A stretch of 64,000 nucleotides of DNA from Pseudomonas helmanticensis (GTDB taxonomy: Bacteria > Pseudomonadota > Gammaproteobacteria > Pseudomonadales > Pseudomonadaceae), in NCBI RefSeq assembly GCF_900182985.1, contig NZ_FXUY01000001.1, forward strand, positions 4,537,501-4,601,500. Reading direction: 5' to 3'. The notes below the pieces were generated by a model, which saw only the letters and a program-made list of their open reading frames with translations, had not been told where the DNA came from and ran no database searches. A program made the translations under genes and the position numbers. The first letter of the stretch is position 1, and every line of letters starts with the position of its first letter. Shown here piece after piece: positions 17,855-27,972 of this stretch.

Positions 17855-18634
17855 TTAGATGGTCAGCGTCCAGTCGTAGTCGACGATCAGCGGCGCATGC
17901 TGCGAAAACCGTGGCTGACGCGGCAGGCGTGCGCTGCGCACGGAGCGCCGCAAGCCCGGGGTCAGGATCTGGTAGTCGAAGCGCCAGCCCAGATTGAGCA
18001 TCTCGGCCTGCTCGTTGTCCGGCCACCAGCTGTACTGGTCGCCTTCACGGCTGACTTCGCGCAAGGCATCGACGTAGCCCATGTTGCCGACAATCTCGTC
18101 CATCCAGGCGCGTTCTGGCGCCAGGAAGCCCGGTGATTGCTGGCTGTCGCGCCAGTTTTTGATGTCGAGCTTCTGCTGCGCAACATACAGCGAGCCACAA
18201 TAAATGTACTCGCGACGTTTGCGTCGCTGTTTGTCCAGGTATTTGCCGAAGTCGTCCATGAGCTTGAACTTCTGGTTCAAGTCCTCATCGCCGTTCATCC
18301 CCGAAGGAAACAGCAAGGTGGCAATACTGACTTTGTCGAAATCTGCTTGCAGGTAGCGCCCGTAGCGGTCGGCCGTCTCGAAACCGAGACCGCTGATGAC
18401 AGCCTTCGGTTGCAACCGCGAATACAAAGCCACGCCACCTTGGGCAGGGACTTCAGCATCGCAGGCATAAAGGAAGTAGCCATCCAGTTGGAAGGCTGGG
18501 TCATCCAGTTCAAAGGCGGAGGCACGGGTGTCCTGCAGGCAGATGACGTCGGCATTCTGTGCTTGCAGCCAACTGAGCAAACCACGCTCGACTGCAGCCT
18601 GAATACCATTGACGTTCACACTGATGATCCGCAT
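17855..18634 (-). CDS. crc: Catabolite repression control protein Crc
   Basis: This 259-residue protein acts with Hfq to repress translation of catabolic mRNAs carrying A-rich motifs. It has an exonuclease III/endonuclease-exonuclease-phosphatase fold (MRIISVNVNGIQAAVERG, 'CLQDTRAS', 'QHAPLIVDYDW'), but Crc is not known to act as a nuclease. The 259-residue length, the C-terminus ending DYDWTLTI and the divergent pyrE neighbour all match pseudomonad Crc rather than Xth. The ATG at 18634 gives exactly the family start. The 82-nt gap to pyrE holds both promoters. Confidence 0.95.
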   Translation of the reverse strand: MRIISVNVNGIQAAVERGLLSWLQAQNADVICLQDTRASAFELDDPAFQLDGYFLYACDAEVPAQGGVALYSRLQPKAVISGLGFETADRYGRYLQADFDKVSIATLLFPSGMNGDEDLNQKFKLMDDFGKYLDKQRRKRREYIYCGSLYVAQQKLDIKNWRDSQQSPGFLAPERAWMDEIVGNMGYVDALREVSREGDQYSWWPDNEQAEMLNLGWRFDYQILTPGLRRSVRSARLPRQPRFSQHAPLIVDYDWTLTI

Positions 18635-18716
18635 AAATGGCCCCAAAAATCGCGTGCGTGTATGATACACGGCGTCAAGCTAATTAGCTAAATCCGTGGT
18701 ATTTGGGGTTTTTTTC

Positions 18717-19361
18717 ATGCAAGCGTATCAGCGCGATTTCATTCGTTTTGCCATCGATCGCGGCGTTTTGCGCTTCGGTGAGTTCACCCTGAAGTCCGGG
18801 CGCACCAGTCCTTACTTCTTCAACGCCGGCCTGTTCAACTCGGGTTCGGCCCTGGCGCAGCTGGGGCGTTTCTACGCGGCAGCCATCGTCGAAAGCGGTA
18901 TTCCCTTCGACGTACTGTTCGGCCCGGCCTACAAAGGCATCCCGCTGGCGGCAACCACTGCCGTCGCGCTGGCCGAGCATCACGACCGTGACCTGCCATG
19001 GTGCTTCAACCGCAAGGAAGCCAAGGCCCACGGCGAAGGCGGCAGCCTGGTTGGCGCGCCGCTGACCGGCGACGTACTGATCATCGATGACGTGATTACG
19101 GCTGGCACGGCAATCCGCGAAGTGATGCAGATCATCGCTTCCCAGGACGGCGCCAAGGCTGCCGGCGTGCTGATCGCCCTGAATCGTCAGGAGCGTGGCA
19201 ACGGAGAGTTGTCGGCGATCCAGGAAGTCGAGCGTGACTTTGGTATCCCGGTGATCAGCATTGTTTCGCTGAATCAGGTGCTGGAGTTCCTCGCCGACGA
19301 TCCGCAGCTCAAGCAACACTTGCCAGCCGTCGAAGCATACCGCGCCCAGTTCGGCGTGTAA
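18717..19361 (+). CDS. pyrE: Orotate phosphoribosyltransferase
   Basis: This 214-residue pyrimidine biosynthesis enzyme joins orotate to PRPP. The PRPP-binding loop is [17 protein letters not shown]. The substrate region '[18 protein letters not shown]' and '[13 protein letters not shown]' (flexible catalytic loop) are intact. The ATG at 18717 gives [12 protein letters not shown], the family start; seven codons upstream are leader. It is divergent from crc. Confidence 0.96.
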   Translation: MQAYQRDFIRFAIDRGVLRFGEFTLKSGRTSPYFFNAGLFNSGSALAQLGRFYAAAIVESGIPFDVLFGPAYKGIPLAATTAVALAEHHDRDLPWCFNRKEAKAHGEGGSLVGAPLTGDVLIIDDVITAGTAIREVMQIIASQDGAKAAGVLIALNRQERGNGELSAIQEVERDFGIPVISIVSLNQVLEFLADDPQLKQHLPAVEAYRAQFGV

Positions 19362-19385
19362 TAACGCTGGTCTGTCGCACTTCCC

Positions 19386-19473
19386 CTGTAGGAGCTGCCG
19401 AAGGCTGCGATCTTTTGATCCGGTTTTTAAAAGCCAACGTCAAAAGATCGCAGCCTGCGGCAGCTCCTACAGA
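19386..19473. repeat. REP-like repeat pair, family A
   Basis: Arms GTAGGAGCTGCCGAAGGCTG and CAGCCTGCGGCAGCTCCTAC are inverted around a short AT-rich loop. The pair follows pyrE. Confidence 0.88.
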
Positions 19474-19503
19474 GAGTTGGCGGCAGAATTCGGAATTGCA
19501 GGC

Positions 19504-19546
19504 AAAAAAAGACCCCGCTCAGTCAGGCTGAGCGGGGTCTTTTTGT
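19504..19546. terminator. Bidirectional terminator between pyrE and argB
   Basis: AAAAGACCCCGCTCAG and CTGAGCGGGGTCTTTT arms surround a 4-nt loop, with A and T runs on both sides. It lies between the convergent pyrE and argB. Confidence 0.92.
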
Positions 19547-19558
19547 TTGCGTCAGCGT

Positions 19559-20464
<906 letters not shown>

Positions 20465-20481
20465 TCAGGGCTCCGGGTGGA

Positions 20482-21879
20482 TCAGAACGGTAATTGGAGA
20501 TCAGGTGCAACGCGTTTCAGTTGGGCGTGGAACACATCCTTGATGCGCTGCAATTCAGCCTCGTCATCGGCCTCGAAGCGCAGCACCAGCACCGGTGTGG
20601 TGTTGGACGCGCGCACCAGGCCCCAGCCTTTGGCGTAATCGACTCGCACGCCGTCGATGGTGGTCAGGTCAGCGCCTGCGCCCCACTGTGCGTCGTGCAG
20701 TGCATCAATGATGCTGAATTTGCTCTCTTCGGTCACATGGATATTGATTTCCGGCGTAGAAATATCGTTCGGGAAGGTCGCAAACAGCTCTTCCGCGGTG
20801 GATTTTTCCTTGCTGAGGATCTCCAGCAGCCGTGCGGCGCTGTAGATACCGTCGTCGAAACCGAACCAACGCTCCTTGAAGAAAATGTGCCCGCTCATTT
20901 CGCCGGCCAATAGCGCGCCGGATTGTTTCATTTTCTTTTTGATCAACGAATGACCGGTCTTCCACATTAGCGGGCGACCACCGTATTCCTTGATCAACGG
21001 CACCAGACGACGGGTGCATTTGACGTCGAAAATGATCTCGGCGTCCGGGTTGCGCGCGACCACGTCACGGGCGAAGAGCATCAGCAGGCGATCCGGGTAG
21101 ACGATGCTGCCGGTGTTGGTCACCACGCCGACACGGTCGCCGTCGCCGTCGAAAGCCAAACCGATGTCGGCGTTGGTTTCCTTGACCTTGGCGATCAGGT
21201 CGACGAGGTTTTCAGGCTTGCCCGGATCCGGGTGATGGTTGGGGAAGTTGCCGTCGACTTCGCAGAACAGCGGGATGACTTCGCAGTTCAGCGCTTCGAT
21301 CAGTTGCGGGGCGATCACGCCGGCCGCGCCGTTGCCGCAGTCGACCACGACCTTCATGCGCCGAGCCAGTTTGATGTCCTGGACGATTTCGGTGTTGTAG
21401 CGGTCGAGGATCTCGACCTGGGTGACGCTGCCCGCGCCGCTGCTCAAGTTGTTGGTCTTGAGGCGCTCGTGCAGGGCCTGGATCTGTTCGTTGGCGAGGG
21501 TGTCGCCGGCGATGACGATCTTGAAGCCGTTGTAGTTCGACGGGTTGTGGCTGCCGGTGAGCATCACCCCGGACTTGCCGGCCAGTACATTGGCGGCGTA
21601 GTACAGCGCCGGCGTTGGCACCAGGCCAACATCGCTGACATGGCAGCCGCTTTCGGCGATACCGCGAATCAGCTCGGCAACCAGCTCCGGGCCGGACAGG
21701 CGACCGTCGCGACCGACGGAAACATTGGGTTCACCTTGGGCCAGGCTCTGCGAACCGATGGCGCGGCCAATCCAGTAAGCGGTTTCGGCATTGAGGAATT
21801 CCGGCACGGTGCCGCGAATGTCATAGGCGCGGAAAATGCTGTCGGGCAGCTTCGGGGCGATCTTGGCTGGGGTGCTCAT
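20482..21879 (-). CDS. algC: Phosphomannomutase/phosphoglucomutase AlgC
   Basis: This 465-residue enzyme interconverts the 6- and 1-phosphates of mannose and glucose. It supplies alginate, LPS and other exopolysaccharides. The phosphoserine loop TGSHNP places the catalytic Ser at about 110. The metal loop is DGDGDR and the sugar loop GEMSGH. The C-terminal phosphate loop is 'RASNTTPVLVLRFE'. The ATG at 21879 gives the short, soluble form; a GTG two codons upstream is possible. There is no room for the long membrane extension annotated in some genomes, because the intergenic gap holds a repeat and stop codons. Confidence 0.95.
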   Translation of the reverse strand: MSTPAKIAPKLPDSIFRAYDIRGTVPEFLNAETAYWIGRAIGSQSLAQGEPNVSVGRDGRLSGPELVAELIRGIAESGCHVSDVGLVPTPALYYAANVLAGKSGVMLTGSHNPSNYNGFKIVIAGDTLANEQIQALHERLKTNNLSSGAGSVTQVEILDRYNTEIVQDIKLARRMKVVVDCGNGAAGVIAPQLIEALNCEVIPLFCEVDGNFPNHHPDPGKPENLVDLIAKVKETNADIGLAFDGDGDRVGVVTNTGSIVYPDRLLMLFARDVVARNPDAEIIFDVKCTRRLVPLIKEYGGRPLMWKTGHSLIKKKMKQSGALLAGEMSGHIFFKERWFGFDDGIYSAARLLEILSKEKSTAEELFATFPNDISTPEINIHVTEESKFSIIDALHDAQWGAGADLTTIDGVRVDYAKGWGLVRASNTTPVLVLRFEADDEAELQRIKDVFHAQLKRVAPDLQLPF

Positions 21880-22083
21880 CTGCACAAATGCTCCATCTCG
21901 AAAGTGGCGGGACAGACCGACGAATCATTCGACGGCAGGCTCAAACTGAAGGGTATGACGGCGTTTTCCACAGAGAGTTCGTGGTGTGAAAGGGCCATGA
22001 CGCCTCGCCTGGCGCGGCTTTCGACCGGCAAAACCTTGATTTACGGCGGTAAATCTTTCAACTGATCTGCCTGAAATTTTCAC

Positions 22084-22170
22084 CTGTAGGAGCTGCCGCA
22101 GGCTGCGATCTTTTGATTTTGTTTTTTCAGAATCAAGATCAAAAGATCGCAGCCTGCGGCAGCTCCTACA
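22084..22170. repeat. REP-like repeat pair, family A
   Basis: Near-perfect inverted arms (GTAGGAGCTGCCGCAGGCTG and its complement) surround a T/A-rich loop, between dut and algC on the minus strand. The remaining 200 nt of this gap show no feature. Confidence 0.88.
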
Positions 22171-22174
22171 TGGA

Positions 22175-22630
22175 TTATTTGGTGCCGGTGTGACCGAAGC
22201 CGCCAGTGCCGCGTTCGGTTTCGACGAACTCTTCAACCATTTCAAAGTGTGCCTGTACCACCGGTACCAGCACCAGTTGCGCCAGGCGTTCGCCGACGGT
22301 CATGGTGAAGTCGGTCTGGCCACGGTTCCAGCACGACACCATCAGCGGGCCCTGGTAATCGGAGTCGATCAAACCGACGAGGTTACCCAGCACGATGCCG
22401 TGTTTATGGCCCATGCCCGAGCGCGGCAGGATCAGCGCGGCGAGGTTCGGGTCGCCGATGTAAACCGACAGGCCGGTGGGAATCAGCACGGTTTCACCCG
22501 GCTTGATCACGATGTCCTGATCCAGCATCGCGCGCAGGTCGAGGCCGGCGGAGCCTGGCGTGGCGTATTGCGGCAGCGGGAAATCGGTGCCGATGCGTGG
22601 GTCGAGGATCTTGGCTTGCAAAGCGTGCAT
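22175..22630 (-). CDS. dut: dUTP diphosphatase
   Basis: This 151-residue trimeric dUTPase has the five family motifs: [45 protein letters not shown], and the C-terminal GTGGFGHTG arm. It hydrolyses dUTP to dUMP, keeping uracil out of DNA and feeding thymidylate synthesis. It starts 5 nt after coaBC on the same strand, the widespread coaBC-dut arrangement. Confidence 0.97.
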   Translation of the reverse strand: MHALQAKILDPRIGTDFPLPQYATPGSAGLDLRAMLDQDIVIKPGETVLIPTGLSVYIGDPNLAALILPRSGMGHKHGIVLGNLVGLIDSDYQGPLMVSCWNRGQTDFTMTVGERLAQLVLVPVVQAHFEMVEEFVETERGTGGFGHTGTK

Positions 22631-22635
22631 GTAAA

Positions 22636-23844
22636 TTAAACCTGGTTCAGACGTTCGGCGATAAAAGTGACCAGTTGGCGAGCGATCTTGCTCTTGCTGG
22701 TCTGGGCGAAAACCGTGGCATGCAGCGCACGGTCAATCACGCTGCAGGCGTTTTCTTCGCTGTTGAAACCGATGCTCGGGTTGGCGACGTCATTGGCGAC
22801 GATCAAATCGAGATTCTTGTCCTTCAGCTTGCGTGCAGCGTAGTCGAGCAGATGTTCGGTCTCGGCGGCAAAGCCGACACTGAACGGACGGTCGGGACGG
22901 GTCGCGATGGTGGCCAGGATGTCTGGATTGCGCACCATTTGCAGGACGAAGCCGTCACCGCTCGTAGGATCTTTCTTGAGTTTTTGCGGGGCAACCACTT
23001 CCGGGCGGTAGTCCGCCACGGCTGCCGAGGCGATGAACACGTCGCACGGGATCGCCGATTCACAGGCCGCGAGCATGTCGCGGGCACTGACCACATCAAT
23101 GCGCGTGACGCGATCCGGCGTTGGCAGGTGCACCGGGCCGCTGATCAGCGTGACGCGGGCGCCGGCTTCCACCGCGGCTTCGGCAAGGGCAAAGCCCATT
23201 TTGCCGGAGCTGTGGTTAGTGATGTAGCGCACCGGATCGATGTTTTCCTGGGTGGGGCCGGCAGTAATCACCACGTGTTTGCCGGTCAGTGCCTGACGCT
23301 GAAAGCAGTCTGCCGCGCATTGTGCGAGGTCGGTGGCTTCCATCATCCGGCCCATGCCGACGTCGCCACAGGCCTGGCTGCCCGAGGCCGGGCCGAAGGT
23401 CTTCAGTCCACGGCTTTCGAGGAGTTGCAGGTTGGCCTGGGTGGCCGGATCGCGCCACATCGCCTGATTCATTGCCGGCGCGACCGCCACGACGGCATCG
23501 GTGGCCAGCACCAGCGTGGTCAGCAAATCGTTGGCAATGCCTTGGGCCAGACGCGCGATCAGGTCGGCGGTGGCCGGGGCGATCAGCACCAGATCGGCCC
23601 ATTTCGCCAGCTCGATGTGGCCCATCGCGGCTTCCGCGGCCGGGTCGAGCAAGTCGAGGTGCACCGGGTGGCCGGACAGCGCCTGCATGGTCAGCGGGGT
23701 GATGAACTCAGCGCCGCCGTGGGTCATGACCACGCGCACTTCAGCGCCCTGATCGATCAGGCGACGAACCAGATCAGCGCTCTTGTAGGCCGCGATGCCG
23801 CCGCCGACGCCCAGAACGATGCGTTTCCGATACAGCCGCTGCAT
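22636..23844 (-). CDS. coaBC: Bifunctional CoaBC (Dfp)
   Basis: This 402-residue protein carries out two consecutive steps of coenzyme A synthesis. The N-terminal FMN-dependent phosphopantothenoylcysteine decarboxylase (CoaC) has [14 protein letters not shown] and the PAMNQAMW motif. The C-terminal CTP-dependent ligase (CoaB) begins near '[19 protein letters not shown]' with 'NHSSGKMG'. The ATG at 23844 gives [12 protein letters not shown] and the family length; upstream codons to 23913 are not conserved. It is divergent from radC. Confidence 0.96.
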   Translation of the reverse strand: MQRLYRKRIVLGVGGGIAAYKSADLVRRLIDQGAEVRVVMTHGGAEFITPLTMQALSGHPVHLDLLDPAAEAAMGHIELAKWADLVLIAPATADLIARLAQGIANDLLTTLVLATDAVVAVAPAMNQAMWRDPATQANLQLLESRGLKTFGPASGSQACGDVGMGRMMEATDLAQCAADCFQRQALTGKHVVITAGPTQENIDPVRYITNHSSGKMGFALAEAAVEAGARVTLISGPVHLPTPDRVTRIDVVSARDMLAACESAIPCDVFIASAAVADYRPEVVAPQKLKKDPTSGDGFVLQMVRNPDILATIATRPDRPFSVGFAAETEHLLDYAARKLKDKNLDLIVANDVANPSIGFNSEENACSVIDRALHATVFAQTSKSKIARQLVTFIAERLNQV

Positions 23845-23979
23845 AGGTCTGCCTTTCATTTCGTGGGTGACATACGTGGCGAAACCCCCTCCCCAGGGTG
23901 AATTCGCCCGCAAAAAAGATGGGCTAAGATATCACAGCGACCGCTACGGAACAGCGGCGCCCACAGACAGGGAAGTGCT

Positions 23980-24654
23980 ATGAGTATTCGCGATTGGCCG
24001 GCGGCGGAACGCCCGCGGGAAAGGTTGTTGGAACAAGGTGCGGCGAGTCTTTCGGATGCGGAACTGCTGGCGATTTTCCTTCGTACCGGCGTGCCGGGGA
24101 AAAGTGCGGTGGATCTGGCGCGGCATTTGTTGAGTCAGTTCGGCAGCCTGCGTTTGCTGCTTGAGGCCGATCAGGACGCCTTCAGCAAACAATTGGGTTT
24201 GGGTCCGGCAAAGTTTGCGCAGCTGCAAGCTGCGCAAGAAATGGGCAAGCGGCATCTGGCCGAACGCTCGCGCCAGAAACCTGCACTGGAAAACCCGCAA
24301 GTAGTCCGTGATTACCTTAAAGCCATGCTGAGGCATGAGCCACATGAAGTGTTCGGCTGTCTTTTTCTCGATTCAAAGCATCAGGTGCTGAATTTCGAGG
24401 CGCTGTTTCGCGGCTCGATCGACAACACCAGCGTGCACCCTCGGGAAGTGGTGAAACGTGCGTTGGCTAACAATGCGGCGGCGGTGATTCTCTGCCACAA
24501 CCATCCGTCGGGGAACACGGATCCCAGTCAGGCGGATCGATTGCTGACCAAGCGCCTGCAAAAGGCTTTGGATCTGATTGATGTGCGGGTGCTCGATCAC
24601 TTCATTGTTGGCGATGGAGAACCGCTGTCGATGGCGGAATGTGGCTGGATGTAA
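23980..24654 (+). CDS. radC: RadC/DUF2466 family JAMM protein
   Basis: This 224-residue protein has an N-terminal helix-hairpin-helix region ('[19 protein letters not shown]', '[13 protein letters not shown]'). The C-terminal JAMM/MPN+ metal site is '[17 protein letters not shown]', with upstream Glu in '[12 protein letters not shown]'. The original DNA-repair role of RadC was withdrawn and the true substrate is unknown. A metalloprotease- or nuclease-like activity is possible. It is divergent from coaBC and followed by a family A repeat. Confidence 0.93.
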   Translation: MSIRDWPAAERPRERLLEQGAASLSDAELLAIFLRTGVPGKSAVDLARHLLSQFGSLRLLLEADQDAFSKQLGLGPAKFAQLQAAQEMGKRHLAERSRQKPALENPQVVRDYLKAMLRHEPHEVFGCLFLDSKHQVLNFEALFRGSIDNTSVHPREVVKRALANNAAAVILCHNHPSGNTDPSQADRLLTKRLQKALDLIDVRVLDHFIVGDGEPLSMAECGWM

Positions 24655-24661
24655 CCCTTCC

Positions 24662-24746
24662 CCTGTAGGAGCTGCCGCAGGCTGCGATCTTTTGATCTGC
24701 AAAAACAACCTCAAAAGATCGCAGCCTGCGGCAGCTCCTACAGGGG
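24662..24746. repeat. REP-like repeat pair, family A
   Basis: Near-perfect inverted arms of about 35 nt surround a short A-rich loop, between the convergent radC and the peptide-binding protein gene. Confidence 0.88.
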
Positions 24747-24752
24747 GATCGG

Positions 24753-26339
24753 TTATTTCAGGTTGACCTTGGAGTAGTCCTGGCGGCCAAACGGGCTGAC
24801 GGCGTAACCCTGCACGTCTTTACGCGTCAGTGCGTAGGCGGTTGGGTGCGCCAGCGGCAACCACAGCGCCTGCTGTTGAATCTGCGCCTGCGCCTGCTCG
24901 TACAGCTTGGTGCGCACACCTTGCTCGCTGGTGGTCTTGCCGGCGCTGATCAGCTTGTCCAGATCGGCGTTGCAGTAGCGGGCGAAGTTGGTGCCTGACT
25001 TGACCGCCGCGCAGGAAAACTGCGGCGTGAGGAAGTTATCCGGGTCGCCGTTATCGCCGGCCCAGCCCATGAACAGCAGATCATGCTCGCCGGCCTTGGC
25101 GCGGCGAATCAGCTCGCCCCACTCGATCACGCGGATTTCCGCCTGAATGCCGATTTCTGCCAGATCCGACTGCAACAATTGCGCGCCGAGGCTTGGGTTC
25201 GGGTTGAGCAGGCTGCCGGACGGACGCGTCCAGATGGTGGTCTGGAAACCATCCTTCAAACCGGCCTTGGCCAGCAGCGCCTTGGCTTTGGCGACATCGT
25301 GTGGATACCCCGGCAGGCTCTTTGCGTAGCTCCAGGTGTTTGGCGGATAAGGGCCGTTGGCCGCTTCGGCGGTGTCTTCGAACACCGCCTTGATGTAGTT
25401 GGCCTTGTCGAATGCGAGGTTGATCGCTTGGCGCACTTCCGGCTTGTCCAGCGGTGGATGCTGGCTGTTGATGCCGACGAATGCGGTCATGAACGCGTCA
25501 GTCTTTTCGACTTTCAGTGTGGGCTCTTTCAGCGCGGCCTGTACGTCGAGAGGCTTCGGCGACAGGGCGATCTGGCATTCGTTACGTCGCAGCTTTTGCA
25601 GGCGCACGTTGGCGTCCGGGGTAATGGCGAAGATCAGCGGATCCACCGCAGGCTTGCCACCGAAGTAATCCGGGTTGGCCTTGTAACGGATCGCCGCGTC
25701 TTTCTGGAAACGGTTGAGCACGAACGGGCCAGTGCCGATCGGCTGGCTGTTGAGCTTGTCCGTCGCGCCGGCCTTCATCAGCTTGTCGGCGTATTCGGCG
25801 GAGTAGATCGAAGCGAAGCCCATGCTCAGGGTCGCGAGGAATGTCGAATCCGGATGATCAAGGGTGAAGCGCACGGTCAGCGGATCGAGTGCGTCGATCT
25901 TCTTGATCAGCGCCGGCAACTGCATCGACTGCGCATGCGGGAAGCCGCTCTGGGCGACTTTGTGCCACGGGTTGGCCGGGTCGAGCATGCGGTCGAAACT
26001 GAATTTGACGTCTTCGGCGGTCAGCTCGCGGCTCGGCTTGAAATAATCGGTCGTATGAAACTTCACCTGCGGATGCAGCTTGAACACATAGCTCAGGCCG
26101 TCTGTGCTGACTTCCCAGCTGTCGGCCAGGCTCGGCACGACTTTGCCGCTGGCCGTGTCGAAGTCCACCAGACGGTTCATCAGTACGTCGGCCGAGGCGT
26201 TGGTGGTGGTGAGCGAGTTGTATTGCACCACGTCGAACCCTTCCGGGCTGGCCTCGGTGCAGACGCTCAGTGCGGCAGCCTGGGCCAGAGGGCTCAGCAG
26301 GAGCGGGGCGAGCAGCAGGGGTAGGGCAGCGAGGCGCAT
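24753..26339 (-). CDS. ABC transporter peptide-binding protein
   Basis: This 528-residue periplasmic solute-binding protein of family SBP_bac_5 (DppA/OppA type) has a cleavable signal peptide (MRLAALPLLLAPLLLSPLAQAAA). The family signature near 'RELTAEDVKFSFDRMLDPAN' and a late 'RAKAGEHDLLFMGWAGDNGDPDNF' are present. The latter is typical of dipeptide-binding proteins. No permease or ATPase genes are adjacent, so it is an orphan that would have to dock on a Dpp-type transporter elsewhere. It is divergent from rpmB. Confidence 0.9.
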   Translation of the reverse strand: MRLAALPLLLAPLLLSPLAQAAALSVCTEASPEGFDVVQYNSLTTTNASADVLMNRLVDFDTASGKVVPSLADSWEVSTDGLSYVFKLHPQVKFHTTDYFKPSRELTAEDVKFSFDRMLDPANPWHKVAQSGFPHAQSMQLPALIKKIDALDPLTVRFTLDHPDSTFLATLSMGFASIYSAEYADKLMKAGATDKLNSQPIGTGPFVLNRFQKDAAIRYKANPDYFGGKPAVDPLIFAITPDANVRLQKLRRNECQIALSPKPLDVQAALKEPTLKVEKTDAFMTAFVGINSQHPPLDKPEVRQAINLAFDKANYIKAVFEDTAEAANGPYPPNTWSYAKSLPGYPHDVAKAKALLAKAGLKDGFQTTIWTRPSGSLLNPNPSLGAQLLQSDLAEIGIQAEIRVIEWGELIRRAKAGEHDLLFMGWAGDNGDPDNFLTPQFSCAAVKSGTNFARYCNADLDKLISAGKTTSEQGVRTKLYEQAQAQIQQQALWLPLAHPTAYALTRKDVQGYAVSPFGRQDYSKVNLK

Positions 26340-26610
26340 GGTCGGTTTCCTTTTACAGATCGAAGGCCCATCTGCAAGTGCAGTCTGGAAAAGGCCTACC
26401 CTAGAGGGCTGGATTACAAATGACTATCCCCTTTTTGCATTTTAAGGGCACAGTGATGGCCGTTTTTCAGACCGCGGTGCTTCGCAAAAAGTCTGAAACG
26501 CCTGCTTGGGCGACTTTCTGCGACGAGTGGTAAAAATCGATGCCGGCCTTTATCCAAAGCGTTCGCAGACCGAAAAAGCGCCTTTTTACCGATTGATTGC
26601 ACACCGAATG

Positions 26611-26787
26611 TTGTTGCATCCCGGTCTTTCTGGTATAAAGCAGCGCTCTTTTCTAGGGGCCCGGTTCCTTCACTGTAGGTGTAGCCGGTAAGACCTCTAA
26701 AGAAACGCGGCGCCTGGCGCCAAATGACTGAGAGATTAAGCGGCCAACCCATGCCGGGTTGGGCATGTGGTTTTAGAGGGCTGAGGC
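26611..26787 (+). promoter_or_regulatory. Promoter and long leader of rpmB-rpmG
   Basis: A sigma-70 promoter reads TTGTTG (26611-26616), a 17-nt spacer, and TATAAA (26634-26639). Transcription should start near 26646, leaving an untranslated leader of about 140 nt. The leader can form hairpins: GCGCC/GGCGC-type pairing near 26710, and AACCCATGCCGGGTTGGGCA near 26745-26765. The remaining 270 nt upstream of the promoter (26340-26610) hold no supported gene. Confidence 0.65.
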
Positions 26788-27021
26788 ATGTCGAGAGTAT
26801 GTCAAGTTACCGGTAAGGGTCCGGTGACTGGGAATAACATTTCCCACGCAAACAACAAAACCCGTCGTCGTTTCCTGCCGAACCTGCAGCATCACCGCTT
26901 CTGGGTTGAAGAAGAGAAACGTTTTGTGCGTCTGCGCGTATCTGCCAAAGGCATGCGTATCATCGACAAGCGTGGCATCACTGTCGTGCTCGCCGAACTT
27001 CGCCGCGATGGCAAGATTTAA
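26788..27021 (+). CDS. rpmB: 50S ribosomal protein L28
   Basis: This 77-residue protein starts [17 protein letters not shown] and contains '[17 protein letters not shown]'-like sequence (here [18 protein letters not shown]), the L28 signature. The single conserved N-terminal Cys is kept, but the zinc-ribbon Cys pairs of some L28 variants are absent (a zinc-independent form). It is the first gene of rpmB-rpmG. Confidence 0.97.
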   Translation: MSRVCQVTGKGPVTGNNISHANNKTRRRFLPNLQHHRFWVEEEKRFVRLRVSAKGMRIIDKRGITVVLAELRRDGKI

Positions 27022-27032
27022 GGGAGCTAATC

Positions 27033-27188
27033 ATGCGTGAATTGATTCGTTTGATCTCGAGCGCCGGTACTGGTCACTTCTACACTACCGACAAGAACAA
27101 GCGTACTACCCCGGACAAAATCGAGATCAAGAAATATGATCCGGTTGTTCGCAAGCACGTGATCTACAAGGAAGGCAAAATCAAGTAA
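27033..27188 (+). CDS. rpmG: 50S ribosomal protein L33
   Basis: This 51-residue protein begins [19 protein letters not shown] and ends [11 protein letters not shown]. It is the normal L33, without the CxxC pairs, so zinc-independent like the adjacent L28. AGGGAG lies 6 nt before the ATG. The gap to rpmB is 11 nt, so they are one operon, closed by the terminator at 27209. Confidence 0.97.
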   Translation: MRELIRLISSAGTGHFYTTDKNKRTTPDKIEIKKYDPVVRKHVIYKEGKIK

Positions 27189-27208
27189 TTGATTTTTCCC
27201 GACTTACG

Positions 27209-27244
27209 AAAAAGGCCCGTATCTCACGATACGGGCCTTTTTTG
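27209..27244 (+). terminator. Rho-independent terminator of rpmB-rpmG
   Basis: AAAAAGGCCCGTAT and ATACGGGCCTTTTTT form a 13-14-bp stem with a short loop, followed by T residues. Confidence 0.92.
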
Positions 27245-27278
27245 TTGCCTCGGTTTTCTGTGGTGCCTGTGCGGGCCT

Positions 27279-27347
27279 CATCGCGAGCAGGCTCACTCCT
27301 ACATTGGAATGCGGTCACCTGTAGGAGTGAGCCTGCTCGCGATAGGG
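27279..27347. repeat. REP-like repeat pair, family B
   Basis: Arms TCGCGAGCAGGCTCACTCCT and GTAGGAGTGAGCCTGCTCGC are inverted around an 18-nt spacer, between the convergent rpmG and the cupin gene. Confidence 0.88.
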
Positions 27348-27369
27348 CCGGGTCAGCCAGCAAAAATCA

Positions 27370-27732
27370 TCAGGCTTTCTGTTCGAAAATCACATAGACC
27401 TTGCGGCAAGCCTCCAGCACTTCCCAGGTGCCACGAAACCCCGCCGGAATCACAAACCGGTCGCCAACACGCAAGGTCTTGGCATTGCCATCGCTGTCCC
27501 GCAGTACCGAAACGCCCTGCAAAATCTCGCAGTATTCGTGCTCGGTGTAATTCACCGTCCACTGCCCAACCGCACCTTCCCACACGCCAACGCCCATCTG
27601 CCCACAAGGGCTATCGTATTGATGAAACACGGCCTGTTCAGGATCACCCTTGAGCACTTTGGCCGGGTCCGGGCGATAGCGTTCGGCTTCGCTGCTGGTA
27701 AGGCTGATGTCGACGACGTTCTGGATGTTCAT
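27370..27732 (-). CDS. Cupin domain protein
   Basis: This 120-residue single-cupin protein is of the DUF861/cupin_3 kind. It contains 'GVWEGAVGQWTVNYTEHEYCEILQGVSVL' (first cupin motif region, read in short pieces as WTVNYTEHEYCEIL) and 'RVGDRFVIPAGFRGTWEV' (second motif). No signal peptide is seen. The ATG at 27732 is preferred over longer options reaching 27825, which would run through the inverted repeat described below. It is divergent from the aldehyde dehydrogenase gene. A role in amine or ureide metabolism is possible, but the substrate cannot be read. Confidence 0.8.
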   Translation of the reverse strand: MNIQNVVDISLTSSEAERYRPDPAKVLKGDPEQAVFHQYDSPCGQMGVGVWEGAVGQWTVNYTEHEYCEILQGVSVLRDSDGNAKTLRVGDRFVIPAGFRGTWEVLEACRKVYVIFEQKA

Positions 27733-27785
27733 TGTTGTTATCCCCTGTGAATACGGCGCGATGGGCTGGAAAGGGCCAAAGTCTA

Positions 27786-27803
27786 TGTTGATTAAAATCA
27801 ACA
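27786..27803. promoter_or_regulatory. ANR/FNR-type box between cupin gene and pauC
   Basis: TGTTGATTAAAATCAACA has exact 8-bp inverted arms around AA. It contains TTGAT-N4-ATCAA, the consensus of the oxygen sensor ANR/FNR. On the plus strand a -10-like CATTAT (27823-27828) lies 31 nt from the box centre. That is the spacing of a class II ANR promoter and would drive pauC from about 27836. Confidence 0.6.
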
Positions 27804-27972
27804 CCGCAAGGCCGTATGGCCACATTATGTCAAATATATTGAAACAAACCCGGTGCCTGGTTTAGGGTGGCGGGTGCCTCTGGCCGAAAAAACCGGCTGG
27901 CCGGGCAGAATTCTTGAGGACGCTGGCGAAGATCGCGCGGCGCTCGTATTCAACAAGCGGAGGACACTCGAA

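Noticed and set aside
17855..18634. Exonuclease III (xthA) instead of crc
   Set aside because: The fold is shared, but the 259-residue length, the C-terminus and the divergent pyrE neighbour fit Crc.
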